NCBI GenBank assembly: GCA_029204225.1
Contig: CM055106.1
Coordinates: 14,572,393-14,636,392, forward strand
DNA length: 64,000 nucleotides
Direction of reading: 5' to 3'
Source of the DNA: Diphasiastrum complanatum
Taxonomy: Eukaryota > Streptophyta > Lycopodiopsida > Lycopodiales > Lycopodiaceae
Of this stretch, positions 38,169-50,285 are shown in pieces. The notes beneath the pieces were generated by a model, which saw only the letters and a program-made list of their open reading frames with translations, made no database searches and was not told the origin of the DNA. Numbering within the stretch: position 1 is the stretch's first letter; the number at the start of each line of letters is the position of its first letter. The position numbers were made by a program, and so were the translations under genes.

Positions 38169-38555
38169 GTGTTGCCCACAGTGTAAGCACGGGTGCGTCC
38201 ACAGTCGGGGTGGTCGACAGAACGGGGACTTGATGAGTCAATGTGCTGCCCTTGAGGTGTAAGCAAGGTCAGTTCTCGCGGTTCGGGCCTGGCGCCATCT
38301 GCACGTAGGACAGATGAGGCAAAGTGCTGCCTAGGTAGGTGAAAGCACGGTCTGTGCCTTGTGGGGTGCGGGGTGACATATTCAAATTGTACGGGTTAAC
38401 CATTGATACAGAGATGCTGCTCGAATTCGGGTGTAAAGCACGGGTGGTTAGCTGCCGGTGCGGGATAGCTGCCGATCATTTAGCTATAAGGGCTATCGAC
38501 CAAAAAGTGGTGGGGCGTGACTGAGGCAATGTGCTGCTTAATGGTGAAAGCACGG
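38169..38555 (+). other. Leader stem-loop array (five GTGCT/AGCAC modules)
   Basis: Five repeated modules of the form GTGCTGCC...GGTG(T/A)AAGCACGG, near 38169, 38243, 38324, 38415 and 38531. In each, GTGCT (or a one-base variant) can pair with AGCAC 15-20 nt later. The same array at the same spacing is in the gag element (50286-50671). Confidence 0.75.
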
Positions 38556-38790
38556 ATGGTTGGATGGATATTTTCCGTGGGCTAATTTTGTGATAGATTT
38601 GTGTGGACATGGCTAGGCAAAGGTCCTACGTCCGGTCTCAAGGGGAATGTGACTTGAGAGCGATCCTCTGTTTAGCTTTGGTTGATATGTTCGTTTGTGG
38701 TGTGCTTGCCTGGACCTGAATTATCCCTGACTACTTGTTTTGATCCACGTGATCTGATCTAGTTGGGAGTTGTGAGAGGAGCTTACATTT

Positions 38791-40868
38791 GTGAGTGGAC
38801 GACACACAAGTATGGAAAGGAACTTCCATGGGGCAACCCGCAAGACTGGTTCAAGATTGTTATTCTTATCAGGGAAGATCGCGGGGAGGAATTCAGATTT
38901 CATGATCGACTCCGGAGCTTCACATAACTATATCTCAAGGAGGGAACAATTCAGCTTGCCGACCAGGAATGTTACATCTACTCTCAAGGTAGAAACAGCG
39001 AAGGGACACTAGACGCAGACAAAGCGACATTGGACATCCCGGTGCAAATTGGAAGATGGAAGGCTAAACTTAGCTTTTTGATTTTAGATATGGATGCCTT
39101 CGATGTGATTTTGGGCCTCCCTTGGATAAATGAACACTATATCGCAGTTTTGGGTAGGAGCTCAAACTTGGTCCTCTTGGATTACAAGGGACAAATCTGC
39201 GTGACAAAAGCCTTGCCCGGAGGAAATGCTAAGGATACCGATATTGAACAAAATCTGGTTGCAGCATTAGCGATGAAAAGAATGGCGAAAGGGAAAAGGT
39301 CAAAGTGCTTTCTTTGCATCTATCGAGAAGTTCCGGAAGGGAAAAGCGTGCGACAAGAAAACTTGCCAAAAGAAGTGGTAGATCTGCTAGAAGAATTTAG
39401 CGATGTGTTTCCGGAGGAACTCCCAGCTAAGCTACCTCCTCAAAGACCAGTGGACCATAAAATTGAGTTGGTACCAGGAATGGAGCCAACTTCACGAGCA
39501 CCCTACAGAATGTTACAAGAGGAGTTGGCGGAACTGAAATGACAACTTGGTGAATTGATAGACAAAGGTTTTATTAGACCTAGCGCTTCACCTTTTGGAG
39601 CCCCAGTGTTGTTCGTGGAAAAGACGGACAAAACTCTTTGAATGTGTGTGGATTACCGCATGCTTAACAAGAGTACCATCAAGAACAAGTACCCCATGCC
39701 TAGAATTGATGACCTGTTCGACCAGCTCAAACATGCCAAATACTTTAGTCGAATAGATCTCAGATCTGGATAACATCAAATTTGAATAGCTAAAGGTGAT
39801 GAGCACAAAACGACGTTTCGAACACGGTATGGGAGTCACGAGTTCCTAGTGATGCCATTCGGTCTAACAAACGCACCAGCCACCTTTTGCACGTTGATGA
39901 ACAATATTTTTCAAGACTGCCTAGATGAATTTGTCATTGTGTACATCGATGACATATTAGTATTTAGTCGGAGCCGCAAAGACCACATCAAACATTTAAG
40001 GACAGTTGTCCAACGATTGAGGAGGAACTGCTTGTTCGCGAAAAGAGAGAAATGTGAGTTTGTGGTGGAGGAAGTTTATTTCCTTGGACATGTTATAGGC
40101 CACGGACGGATTCGAATGGATCCTAATAAGATCAAGGCTATCTTGGATTGGCTAGCACCTAAAACTGTTCATGGCATCAAATCCTTTGTGGGGCTATGTA
40201 ATTTTTATAGGAGATTCATTGAGGCATTTAGCAAAATTGTGGCACCGTTGTTGGAGCAGACAAAGACTCATCTAAAAATGACATGGACACCGAAATGTGA
40301 AGCAACGTTCCAAGAACCAAAGCGACGGATCACTCAAGAACCCATTCTTGCCCTACCGGACTTTATCAAACCTTTCGAAATACAAACAGATGCATCAAAC
40401 TTTGCTATTGGGGCCGTGTTGATGCAAGGGGGAAAACCAGTTGCATATTTTTCAAAGAAATTGAGTGATGTAGAACGACGATGGCCAACTCACGAAAAAG
40501 AAATGGTTGCAATTGTACAAGCAGTGGAGCATTGGAGACATAATGTGACAGGAAAGCCCTTTAAGGCGTTCACTGACAACGTATCACTTAAGTACTTCGC
40601 ATCCCAAGTTATGCTCACGCCAAAGCAGATGCGATGGCAAAACTTTCTCTCGAAATTCAATATAGACATTCTACATACGACGAGAAAGAACAATGTGGTA
40701 GCAGATGCACTCAGTAGAGAAGAGCACTTGATGGTGACGGTTTCAACCCAGGTGATCGGTCAACTCCAAGAAATCAAAGAGAACTATGGTGCAGATGCGT
40801 TGGCCAAGAATCTAATGATCGAATTCCAATTGGGAAAGCCTTGTAAACATTTCACTTGGAAAGATTAA
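38791..40868 (+). pseudogene. gypsy protease, RT and RNase H
   Basis: Protease: DFMIDSGASHNYIS with the catalytic DSG, then [76 protein letters not shown] and VYIDDILVFS (active YIDD, about 39937-39966), then YFLGHVIGHGRIRMDPNKI and FVGLCNFYRRFIE. RNase H: LALPDFIKPFEIQTDASNFA, WPTHEKEMVAIVQAVEHWRH, then DALSRE. One frame is open from 39849 to 40868 (339 codons). Upstream stops at about 39541, 39640, 39772 and 39784 are mostly TGA where Arg (CGA) is expected, and a stop near 39010 splits protease. Confidence 0.95.
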
Positions 40869-41900
40869 ATGGTTGTTTATAAACAACGCAGAGTATATGT
40901 TCCAGACAACACCAACTTGAGGAAGAAAATCTTGAGGGAGCATCATGACGTACTAGCCGCCGGACATCCAGGGGTGAATCGCATGTATGAACTTCTCAAG
41001 AGAGGCTTATATTGGCCAGATATGTGGGCAGACGTTGAATCCTATGTGCAAACATGTCCTACATGTCAACAAGTGAAGGTGGAACCGTTAGCCCCAGCAG
41101 GACTACTCCAGCCATTACCAGTACCAGCATACCCTTGGGACTCAGTGAGGATGGAGTTTATTGTTCAACTACCACGTTGCCAGGGTTTCGACTCGATTTA
41201 TGTGGTGGTTGACTGTTTTTCAAAACAAGCTCACCTTGTACCAACTAAGAGTTCAATGACAGCCGAAGAAGTGGCAAGATTATTTTTCAACTATGTCTTC
41301 AAATACCATGGCCTGCCTAGAACGATTATTTCTGATCGAGACACCAAGTTCGTAGGAAAGTTTTGGACTTGTCTTTTTCACCTCGTGGGAACTGGACTAA
41401 ATTTCAGCACTGCTTATCACCCTCAAACAGATGGGCAGACTGAGCGAATCGACAGATTGAACAATATTTACAAAATTATGTCACTTGGGACCAATCCAAT
41501 TGGGTCAGCTACTTGGATATTTTCGAGTTTGCGCATAACAACCAAGTGAACAGATCTATTGAAAAGGCACCCTTCGAGATAAGCAATGGTTGGTTACCAA
41601 TTGTTCCGGGCTCTTTTTTCTTACAGGCGTGCAAGAAACTTCGGTACCCACTGTGGAGGAATTCATCAATGAGTGGCACACAAAGCTTACAGAGGTGAAG
41701 GCATTCTTGGAGCAATCACAACGAAGCATGGCAGCTGATGTGAACCCACATCGACGAGAACTGGAATTTAAGGAAGGAGATCAAGTTTGGCTGAACACTA
41801 AAAATATCACATTGCCAAAAGGCTTATCTCATAAGTTTGTTCGACCTTATGCTGGGCCATATTATGTCACAAAGAAGATCAACCGAGTGGCTTATTGATT
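40869..41900 (+). pseudogene. gypsy integrase
   Basis: Frame 40869-41549 contains the HHCC zinc-binding region (EHHDVLAAGHPGVNRMYELL ... CPTCQQVK). The core domain follows: RMEFIVQLP, where Glu replaces the usual first catalytic Asp (MDF); then IISDRDTKF (second Asp) and HPQTDGQTERI (Glu). The sequence continues across two frameshifts as FEFAHNNQVNRSIEKAPFEI and EFKEGDQVWLNTKNITLPKG. The product would insert cDNA into the genome; the first catalytic residue and the frame are both lost. Confidence 0.93.
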
Positions 41901-42264
41901 GGCGCTACCATCCAGCTTGGATATCCACAATGTGTTTCACATCTCATTACTCAAACAGTACAAACCGGATGAGCGATTTGATCGACAACACGAGCTCCGT
42001 CACCCACCAATGGCACTTGAGGATACAAAGAGACAACTTGTACCAGAACAAATATTGGCACATAGAAAGCGAATTGGCGTTCAACGTGAATATCTAGTGA
42101 AGTGGCTACGAGCTCCACTCATTGAGGCTTCTTGGGAGTACGAAGACAAACTTAAGGCAGGAGCCCCGAAAGTGCTGCAAGATTACCTGCATAAAAATCA
42201 ACGCAACAGTCGTTTTACCAGATTGGCACACAATGCACTACCTGGCGGCATGTCTCATGTATGA
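41899..42264 (+). pseudogene. gypsy chromodomain at the integrase C-terminus
   Basis: LDIHNVFHISLLKQYKPDE is the conserved end of the integrase. EQILAHRKRIGVQREYLVKW and ASWEYEDKL follow, a chromodomain with the YLVKW...SWE pattern. Chromodomains on integrase mark the chromovirus branch of Ty3/gypsy and guide insertion to modified chromatin. An in-frame TGA at 41896-41898 separates it from integrase; the stop is at 42262-42264. Confidence 0.9.
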
Positions 42265-42504
42265 ACACTCACGACCACTCTGAAGTTCAAGGAACTTCCA
42301 GGTATCTTTCTGAGTTTTGTCAATGAATCACTTGCAGCTTTACACAGGTTTTACGTAAGTGAACTTGATCTACACTTTTCTTGTGCTACTGCCAATGTAT
42401 CTTTAATCTAAAGTTGTTACGGCCGGTGAATTAAGCCCGTGCCATGCGTTCTAGGTCTAGTTTGGCCTTGATGAGGACATCAGCTTTTTCAAACGAGGGG
42501 AGGA

Positions 42505-43413
42505 TGTTGTAAAGCTGACTCAGGTGCACCAAGGTGCCTTGTAAGACTCTAAGGGGTGACACTCCCTAATGGTCCCAGAGCGAGTTAGGAAGTCAAGGAC
42601 TGAGCCTCCAACCTGTGGTGAGCCAGTCAAGTAGTCACAAGTCATGAGCTAGCTCTGGAGCTCGAGTCATGGCCTAGTCAGGAAGCAAGTTGATTCTGCC
42701 GTCGGGACGGCTCTCGGGACCCATGTTCGGGAGCCAGACTGATTCTGTCAGGCTTAATCAGCAAAATAAAAACTAAGTCCTAAAAAGCGTGCTTTACCAG
42801 AAAGCACTATGTTTTAAACCAGAGGGGGTGCACCGAATCACAGCAGAACTATAGGGGGAGTCCGGCGGACAGAAACTTGGGCAGCTCAACCAGTGCCAGG
42901 AATCCAGTCACCAGGTCTCAGCTCCCTCTACCAGCACGAGCCAGGCACAATGCCCAGCACGTGTTGGTGGCCCCAAGACCGGTCAGTCTATGTATGAATG
43001 TAACCTCTTCCAAATTTAATAAAGTTGATCCTTGGGGATGATTACCATTTCGGTTTCGCCTCCGGGACTGGTCCAAGTGGAAGGACCCTTACTACAACCT
43101 TTTTGCGCCGTCGGCGCCTAAGGGTCCACTTCACCGACGTGTGGCTTGCCGCTTGCCATTTGGTCAGTTTGGCAACCACTATGCCTTGAGTTCCATGTGT
43201 GGCTTGTCTTTGCCTTTGGTTAGCTTTTGGGGACGGATTCTGAGTTGACTTTCGGGTTGGTTGGGATTCCAGTTTTCTTAAGTCTGAATGGTTAAGCTTG
43301 TTAATTTCTAAGTTGGCTTTTACATAAGTGCATGATGGATGAATCTTAGACTTAAGCGCGTGTTGGGAAAACCGCTCTCAAGTCCCAGCGCCCTTTGAGA
43401 CGCTGGCGCAACA
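42505..43413 (+). repeat. 3' LTR of pol-only gypsy element
   Basis: 909 bp, TGTTGTAAAGCTGACTC ... GGCGCAACA. It follows GATGAGGACATCAGC and the purine run AAACGAGGGGAGGA. It holds a perfect GTGCTTTACCAGAAAGCAC hairpin at 42789-42807 and AATAAAG at about 43018. It is close to both LTRs of the element at 49276-54505. Confidence 0.95.
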
Positions 43414-43913
43414 AATAGTTTGCTCTCTCTCTTAAGCCTGTGAGCTTGAACACTCTTGAGCATTCTAGATCAATTCTTTAGAATTGATTAGAGATTACTA
43501 TTCCGCTTATTGCTTATTAGTAGTTGCGCTTAATTCAGACTCTTGTTTTAGTCGCTCAAAGATAGCTTAGAGTACACGGCTTCAATCCGCAATTTCTTGT
43601 ACTCATTTACATATGTTTCGCTTTCATACTGAATCAGTACTATCTTCTTATTGTGTTCAATTTTGTCTCAAAATGAATGCGTTTCTTTAGTTCTTCGCGA
43701 CTGATTATTTGTCCAATAATTCAATGCTTAAATGTTTGGCTACGTAATCACTGTAGTGCTGATGATCTCAAAGTTAGTTACTATAAGTTCGAACGTGATT
43801 ATTATGACTATTGTTTTGTTCAAAATTGATAGGCATAGTCATGCATGAAGAAAGAGAAAGATAGTTTCCAAATGTATCTCATAACTTTGATAAAAGCCTT
43901 CGAATGTATAATA
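43414..43913. other. Unassigned sequence between gypsy LTR and copia remnant
   Basis: No motif recognised. It could include the RNase H end or LTR of the minus-strand copia remnant to its right, but neither can be demonstrated. Confidence 0.35.
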
Positions 43914-45460
43914 TTAGCCATATATTGGATTCAGTAATTGACTACAAAATCTATGTCTAGCTTGATACGAATCATCACATACATGAGAGAACCTATTATC
44001 AAATGATATGGGTACTCTTGCATCTAATCCTTCTCTTCTTTTTTTAAGGACATTGGCCCTTCGACAATCTGATTCTTGGGCTAATTTGAAATTCATCATA
44101 TTATATTTGATTAGCATATTGTAAATGTATCTCTGTTGAGTGATGTAAATTAGTCTCTGCTCTCTTTCTCTATGGATTTGAATGTCGAGATAGTAATGAG
44201 CTTCCCCCAGATCTTCCCATGTCAAATTCCGAGGACAACATTTCCTTAGCATCTTTTATTAGTTCTACATTATCGTTGAATAGCAATATGTCGTCCACAT
44301 ATAAGATAATAATAGTAATAATAATGCTGCACTAACTTGAAGTAGACATTTAAATATGAAGTGCTTGGGTTATAACTATGTTCAATTAGAAAAGTATTGA
44401 TCCTCTGATACCAAGCTCTAACAAATTACTTCAGGCCATGAAGTGCTCTATGGAGTTTGTGTACATGATTTTCTTTGCCATTGATTATATAACCTTTGAG
44501 ATGTATTATGTAGATATCTTCTTTGATAACTCCATTTAGATAGGATGCATGTACATCCATCTAATGTACCTCTAGATTGGAGGCAGCGGCGATAGAATAA
44601 TTTTGATTGAAGACTGCTTGACTATCAAACTGAAAGTTTCGGTGTAGTCGATATTCGAGATCCAAGAAAATTCTCTTGTAACAAGTCGAGCTTTCCTTCG
44701 ATCGATACTTCCATCTGCTTTGTTTTGGATCTTGAATATTCATTGCAATCAACTACATTTTTGCTAGTATACAATTTGACAATAGTCCATGTCCAGTTCT
44801 TGAAATTAATGATGAATACTTTCTATCCGTAGCTTCTCTCCATATATTGGAGTTTGATTGACTGAGTGCTTCTTCAACAGTAGCCGGCTCTTGAATGAGA
44901 TAACAAGCATATTCATCAATGTACCTATTAGGTCGTTTATGATTTCTTGTCGATCTTTTGGGAGGTGATAGAGGGTGATGATACTTTCCATGCTTTTGTT
45001 GTTGTTGATGAGTTGCAACATCTTCTTCTAATTTGTTATTGATAAGCTGCTCATTTGAAGTTGATGTATTTGGACCTCCGATAGGAATAGTCGTATCAAA
45101 AATAGGAGTGTCCAATAGTTCAACTATTGGAGCCTTGCCCTTGTCTTTGAGGTCGATAAACTGATCCTTGATAAAAATAACATCTTCGCTAGTGAATATC
45201 TTCGATGTCATGAGATGATCATACAACTTATAAGCTCTGTTTGAAAAAGTATAACCAATGAAAATGAATTTGATATTGTGGGAGTCCAATTTCTCTCTAA
45301 TCTCCTTTGGTATCTATGCATAGGCAATAGATATGAAAACTTTGAAGTTCAATAGTGATAGTTTGGAATCTATCCAAACTGCATAAGGTGTTTTGTCTGA
45401 AAGTCCTTTATATTGTATCCTCTAATTTTTGATAGTTTGGATATTTGGTCATATTTACCA
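43914..45460 (-). pseudogene. copia integrase C-terminus and RT, broken
   Basis: Minus-strand frames in order: LDSHN(I/K)K-type text SHNIKFIFIGYTFSNRAYKL (copia integrase C-terminal region), a Gln/Pro linker, EPATVEEALSQSNSNIWREA (start of copia RT), then in other frames DVHASYLNG and YVDD at 44301-44290. LGEAHYYLDIQIHREREQR and YITQQRYIYNMLIKYNM follow. Multiple frameshifts and stops are present. No primer site or LTR could be tied to it. It is a different lineage from the copia element at 2297-7397. Confidence 0.85.
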
Positions 45461-46880
45461 AGCAGCTACAAGAGCTTTGTAGGCATCTATTGGGGGTATC
45501 AAAGGTAGTACAATATCTGGTCTTTTTTTTTTCCCTTCCTTGCTCATGTATCCTCCCATGCACAAAGATTTGTGCTTGAGTGGCACACACTAAGCACCTT
45601 ACACCACCACACATGGACCAAGTTTTCATAAGTGTTTTAGGCTATCAAAATTATAATATCTTTGGGTGTTCTTGTTAACATATGATGATTTTTATATCTA
45701 TGGGTATATATTGATATAAGTTAAAACTTTGCCATTTTCATAATCCTTTTCAGTCCTTAAGTGCCCAACCTATTTGATATCCAGGGTCCCTAGGTAGCTA
45801 TAAATACATTGACTTGCAGCCTTTTGATATCCCTTTCATTCGATACCTTCCAACTTCCAAGTTCCCAACATTTCTTTTTGACCCGTTTTGTGAAGGACTT
45901 CTCGGGAAGATCCATTCCTTCACTTTCAAGTCTTGACGCCCATCGTGACAGCAACGATGACGTTGCAGCGATGTATGAAATGTTTATCTGGAAACACTTG
46001 TTTATATACTCTTCGAGATCCATTATTTTTCTGTTCTTTTATAGAAAAAAGTGGGGCGGCGTTTTGTCTGGTCAGTTGAATCTTCTTTTCACACAATTTC
46101 CAGCGTAAGTTCCCATCTTTTAATTAGCCTTCTCACAATTGCAATCAAATCAGTTGTGGTGAAGACCGCGGGGAGATTGCTGTAGTGGGCGTCAACCTTT
46201 GTCTTCATACCCAACCTTCCACCACCCCATTCTTCTCACCGATCTCTTCCTCTCTAACTCGATCTTCTTAATGGGTGCCGGTGGCCACTAGCGAGTGCTT
46301 TAGTGGCCACTAGCACATGCTCCTGTGATACTGCCAGCAGCTTCTTCTTCTTCTTTCTTTAGAGTTCACTCAGCTGCTGGCGAGTAGTGTGACGTGATGC
46401 ATAGGTGGGCAGGAAGGACCCCGCAGGCCTCTCATTTTAATGCACCGATCGACATAGCGGCGAGCGACTCAGCTTGAAATCGATTTAGTCTATGCTCAGT
46501 CTTCCACATCTCTTCATTTCCACGATCTTTACACTTCTATCGCAATTAGGTAGAAAGAGTGACAACAAGACAACCGTCCAACAAAGTAGGACCAACGGAA
46601 AAAGCACATGGGCCATGCTTAAGGACTTTCAAGTCAAGCCGGCCCACTATGATTCGCGACACTCATTGGCTTGCTCTAGCATCCTTATTATATTATCTTG
46701 AACTTTTAGATGTTTGAAGAATCTCTTCTAGGCTAGTCACTCACTTTTTAGGCAAGGAACTTCCAACTTAGGTGTTTTTGGAACAAAAACTTGTTGCCCC
46801 CGCATCAATTAACAATTTTGGTATGAGCGAGTAAGAGTCAAAGGGATGTCCACAACCAACACGTGCAATGCATTCTTCTA
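45461..46880. other. Unassigned region
   Basis: Small open frames at 45809-46108 and 46492-46701 have no recognisable domain. No repeat partner within the window. Confidence 0.4.
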
Positions 46881-46889
46881 TAGTGATGA

Positions 46890-47120
46890 AGAGGGCATGT
46901 TAAATGTTCGATTCCAACAAGATGCAGTGGGGACTCTAATGTACGTGATGATCAGGAGCAGACTTGATATTGTTTTTGCAGCAACTAATGGAGCAAAATA
47001 GCGCAATAACCCACGAAGACCTCCATGGTATGCTGATAGTTGGATCTACGTTTTCTTGCTTAGCAATGGTGGAGTGATTGATTGCTCAGGTAAAGAGGAG
47101 ATACCATTGATATCAACAAT
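46890..47120 (+). pseudogene. copia RT/RNase H scrap
   Basis: Reads AVGTLMYVMIRSRLDIVFA, the conserved RT/RNase H junction of copia (usual form AVGSLMYAMVxTRPDIA). A frame with STFFLLSNGGVIDCSGKE follows, corresponding to GYLFLLNGGAISWSSKKQ of the RNase H domain. Only about 75 codons survive. Confidence 0.75.
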
Positions 47121-47224
47121 TTGTTGTGAAAGGGTTTAAACATGAGAGCTCAAAAAGTGGTAAGCCTAGCTAAAAATTTTTGAGAGCATCGGGTATGGCC
47201 CTTTTGGTTCATATGATATACAAA

Positions 47225-47905
47225 TCTAGAGCTCAAAGGCGTTCCAAAGTCAAGAGTAGAAGTGACAAGGGCAGATATTTCAGTAAGCCTCTGTCACCAA
47301 GTCAATAAGGTTCTCGGGTTTTACGTAAGCGATATAAAATCTACGCTTTTCCCAGACAAAGTGATATTTTCAAGTTATGTAATTTTTCAATATAAAGAGT
47401 TGACTTGTGGTGTGCCAGCTGGCTACAATGTTAATAATAAGTGGGCAGTAAATTGAGTACTGTGCCAAGTAGCTTAAATGTAATTAATTTTAATTGGGAG
47501 ACACCTTTGCATTAATCTGACATCTGATGAGGACATTAGATTTTATAAAGGTGTGGTGGATGTTGTAAAGCTAGCTTCCAAGTGCAAGCTTACCCCTGGC
47601 GCCACCAGCGCCAGCATTGTTTCTGGCGTCAGCAGCGCCAGTGCTGTTCCTGACGCCACTGTGACCAGAATCCAGCTGGCGCCAAGTTCCTATGGCTGAA
47701 AAACTTTGATCGGATCTAGCGAAGTCCAGAGAGCTCGGATCAATGTGCAATCACCTCACACGATCTAGGCTTTGCTCAAAGGAAGCCTGGGGATCAATAA
47801 ATTTTAGAGAGAGAAAATCCTCAAGAGAAAACGTGCTTTAACAGCTTGGGCAGAGCACTTGGTATGAGGGGAGGTGGCGAATCCCACCAGACCTATAGGG
47901 GGATG
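47225..47905 (+). repeat. Family R gypsy-like element fragment (3' internal end plus partial LTR)
   Basis: Matches 55130-55830 in reverse orientation. The internal part contains TTTCCCAGACAAAG and TCTGATGAGGACAT, then GGTGTGGTGGA and an LTR start TGTTGTAAAGCTAGC at 47561. The LTR is cut at about 47905 after CTATAGGGGG, where it meets the copia LTR complex. The shared GATGAGGACAT, TGTTGTAAAGCT and CTATAGGGGGA show it is a diverged relative of the two gypsy elements here. Confidence 0.8.
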
Positions 47906-47984
47906 TCATGCTCAACAAGCAGAAGTTATTACTTCAAGCCATTGTACTAACTGTCGATAATAATCATGTCATAATAACCTGAGT

Positions 47985-47996
47985 GCTCTGATACCA
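47985..47996 (-). other. Primer binding site next to minus-strand copia LTR
   Basis: GCTCTGATACCA on the plus strand is TGGTATCAGAGC on the minus strand. It abuts the LTR starting at 47997. Confidence 0.88.
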
Positions 47997-48728
47997 TGTC
48001 ACGAACGGATTAGTTTCACGAACAGATTCTTTTCGTTCAATTTTCTTTTGTGTAAGCTTACAAGATCCTAGGCATGCGACTACAGATCACAGAACATAAA
48101 TCATTCTTGCAATCAAGACAATGAAAAACAAGAAAATGGAGAAGAGAGCAGTTGCATTATCAGTTTTTGTGTTTTTGAGCGAGATGATCAGTGTCTCGCT
48201 CGTTGGCGGCATGACACTCAGCTCAATGGTTGTGTTCTGCTTGTTGGCAGACTTTCGTGCACGGCTATTTTCATTTTTCTATCTTTTTCTATTCCTCTCT
48301 TTTTTGCTATTTTCTCTTCTGTTTCTTTCTCTTTTTTGTGTTGATCCAAAATTGCATTTATATCTCCACTGTGTGGAGTCTACAAGATAGCTAAACATAG
48401 AATTACAAAAGTAGTTAATGCTAATCAACTAGTTACTTATTCTCTGTTATTGCTAACTATTTCAATTGAGCATGAAGTACAAAACACCACGCCCATTGAG
48501 CTGCCAACTGGCAGCGCGAAATATTTTCCTTCGTTTTCTTTTCGTTTTGTTTCGTGTCGTGTCTTTTGGTCCTCGATGTATATTTCACTTTTGTGAATTG
48601 TTCGACCTTTCACCTTTGTTTCGTTCTGAACTTTAGGGTTTTCCAGGTATGTTCGTCTTTCACGAATTCTTCGCCCTTCACTTCGTTTCGCTTCGCGACA
48701 AAGTTGCAGGAGTTCACAATTTCTGACA
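47997..48728 (-). repeat. copia LTR flanked by both a polypurine tract and a primer site
   Basis: 732 bp, TGTCACGAAC on the left end and TTTCTGACA on the right. On the minus strand the polypurine run AAGAGGGAG lies directly upstream (48729-48737) and the primer site directly downstream (47996-47985). It therefore acts as the 3' LTR for the RNase H on its right and as the 5' LTR for the sequence on its left. Confidence 0.8.
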
Positions 48729-49053
48729 CTCCCTCTTGAATCTTGCAACTTTGTATGTTTAATCCAATTGTCTTTTTTTGTTTTGCAAAGAGTGGTGTGT
48801 CGAGCGGCTTCATGAGCAGATCTACAATCATGTCTTCAAACTTTATGTACTGGACCTGGAGCTCTCCTTTCGAGATCAAATCTTGAATGTGATGGTACTT
48901 CAGAGGTATGTGTTTTGTCTTTGAATGGAAGACAGGATCCTAGGACAGATATATGGCACTTTGAGAATCCATCATCATCGTGCATGGTTCTCCTTGTGGT
49001 ATGCCAATTGCCTCCAACATCATCTGCAACCAAACTACCTCGTTCGCCACCTT
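48729..49053 (-). pseudogene. copia RNase H C-terminal part
   Basis: The minus strand from 49053 reads KVANEVVWLQMMLEAIGIP, MMMDSQSAIYLS (followed by a TAG), HSKTKHIPLKYHHIQDLI and IVDLLMKPLDTPLF, the end of copia RNase H. A purine-rich tract and the LTR at 48728 follow. It is cut at 49053 by the family R LTR. Confidence 0.88.
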
Positions 49054-49054
49054 T

Positions 49055-49275
49055 TATAGCGCAGGCATCCCAAAGGGAGCCGGGAACCACGACTTAGTTT
49101 CCTAGCCTTCAACTCTTGCCATCCAAACCCACTTGACATACAAGCAGCCAACTCGCCAACAACGATCAGACTTAACCAACTTGAAGTTCCGAAAACCAAC
49201 ATTGAGATCCAACTTGGCGCCATGCCAGATCGGGGGTCCCGATGTGGGTGACTTCCTCCAAGCAAGCCGCCCGAC
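49055..49275 (-). repeat. Family R LTR, 3' portion (split by the gag element)
   Basis: Matches 59538-59752 closely (shared AAAGGGAGCCGGGAACCACG and CTGGCGCCATGCCAGATCG). Its continuation is 54511-55468: the gag element with its CCGAC duplication sits exactly between the two parts. Confidence 0.85.
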
Positions 49276-50195
49276 TGTTGTAAAGCTGACTCGGGTGCAC
49301 CCAGCGTGCCCTGTAAGACTCAAAGGGGTGACACTCCCTAAGGTCCCAGAGAAAGTTAGAACGTCAAGGACTGAGCCTCCGACCTGTGGTGAGCCAGTCA
49401 AGTAGTCACAAAGTCATGAGCTAGCTCTGGAGCTCGAGTCATGGCCTAGTCAGGAAAGCAGGTTGATTCGGCCGCCGGGACGGCTCCCGGGACCCATGTC
49501 CGGGAGCCAGACTGATTCTGCCAGGCTTGCCAGGCTTAATCAGCAAAATAAAAACTAAGTCCTAAAAAGCGTGCTTTACCAGAAAGCACTATGTTTCAAA
49601 CCAGAGGGGGTGCGCCGAATCACAGCAAAACTATAGGGGGAGTCCGGCAGACAGAAACTTGGGCAGCTCAACCAGCGCCAGGAATCCAGTCGCCAGGTCT
49701 CAGCTCCCTCTACCAGCACGAGCCAGGCACAATGCCCAGCACGTGTTGGTGGCCCCAAGATCGGTCAGTCTATGTATGAATGTAACCTCTTCCAAATCTA
49801 ATAAAGTTGATCCTTGGGGATGATTACCATTTCGGTTTCGCCTCCGGGACTGGTCCAAGTGAAAGGACCCGTACTACAACCTTTTTGCGTCGCTGGCGCC
49901 TAAGGGTCCCTGTCATCGACATGGGGCTTGCCGCTATGCCAATTGGTCAGTTTGGTGACCACTATGCCTTGGGTTTCATGTGTGGCTTGTCTTTGCCTTT
50001 GGTTACCTTTTGGGAACGGATTCTGAGTTGGCTTTCGGGTTGGTTGGGATTCCAGTTTTCTTAAGTTTGAATGGTTAAGCTTGTTACGTTTCTGAGCTGG
50101 CTTTTACGTAAGTGCATGATGGATGAATGTTAGACTTAAGCGCGTGATGGGGAAACCGCTCAAGTACCATCGCCCTTTGAGGCGCCGGCGGAACA
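49276..50195 (+). repeat. 5' LTR of gag element
   Basis: 920 bp, TGTTGTAAAGCTGACTC ... GGCGGAACA. Includes the GTGCTTTACCAGAAAGCAC hairpin at 49571-49589 and AATAAAG at about 49800. It differs from the 3' LTR at only a small number of positions by eye. The primer site TGGTATCAGAGC is at 50198-50209. Confidence 0.95.
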
Positions 50196-50285
50196 TGTGG
50201 TATCAGAGCCGACTAGCCGGTCAGCTACGCAAGTCTCACAAGGATGGCCACGTTTTGGGATTTGTTAGGACAACTGTTGCGCAAG

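Larger units (their letters stand above)
37507..43413 (+). mobile_element. Ty3/gypsy chromovirus-like element, pol-only (gag missing)
   Basis: 5.9 kb with a truncated 5' LTR, a primer site, a structured leader, then protease, RT, RNase H, integrase and a chromodomain, a polypurine tract (AAACGAGGGGAGGA) and a complete 909-bp 3' LTR. Leader homology to the related element at 49276-54505 runs to about 38715. The next 80-140 bp lead straight into protease, so the whole gag is absent. Frameshifts and stops, mainly CGA to TGA, inactivate the polyprotein. The target duplication cannot be tested because the left end is lost. Confidence 0.92.

Noticed and set aside
49807-50064. Repeated 85-codon ORFs inside the gypsy LTRs (49807, 54117, also 37.7 kb region)
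   Set aside because: They recur only because the LTR recurs; no conserved protein family and no conservation of the frame across all LTR copies.
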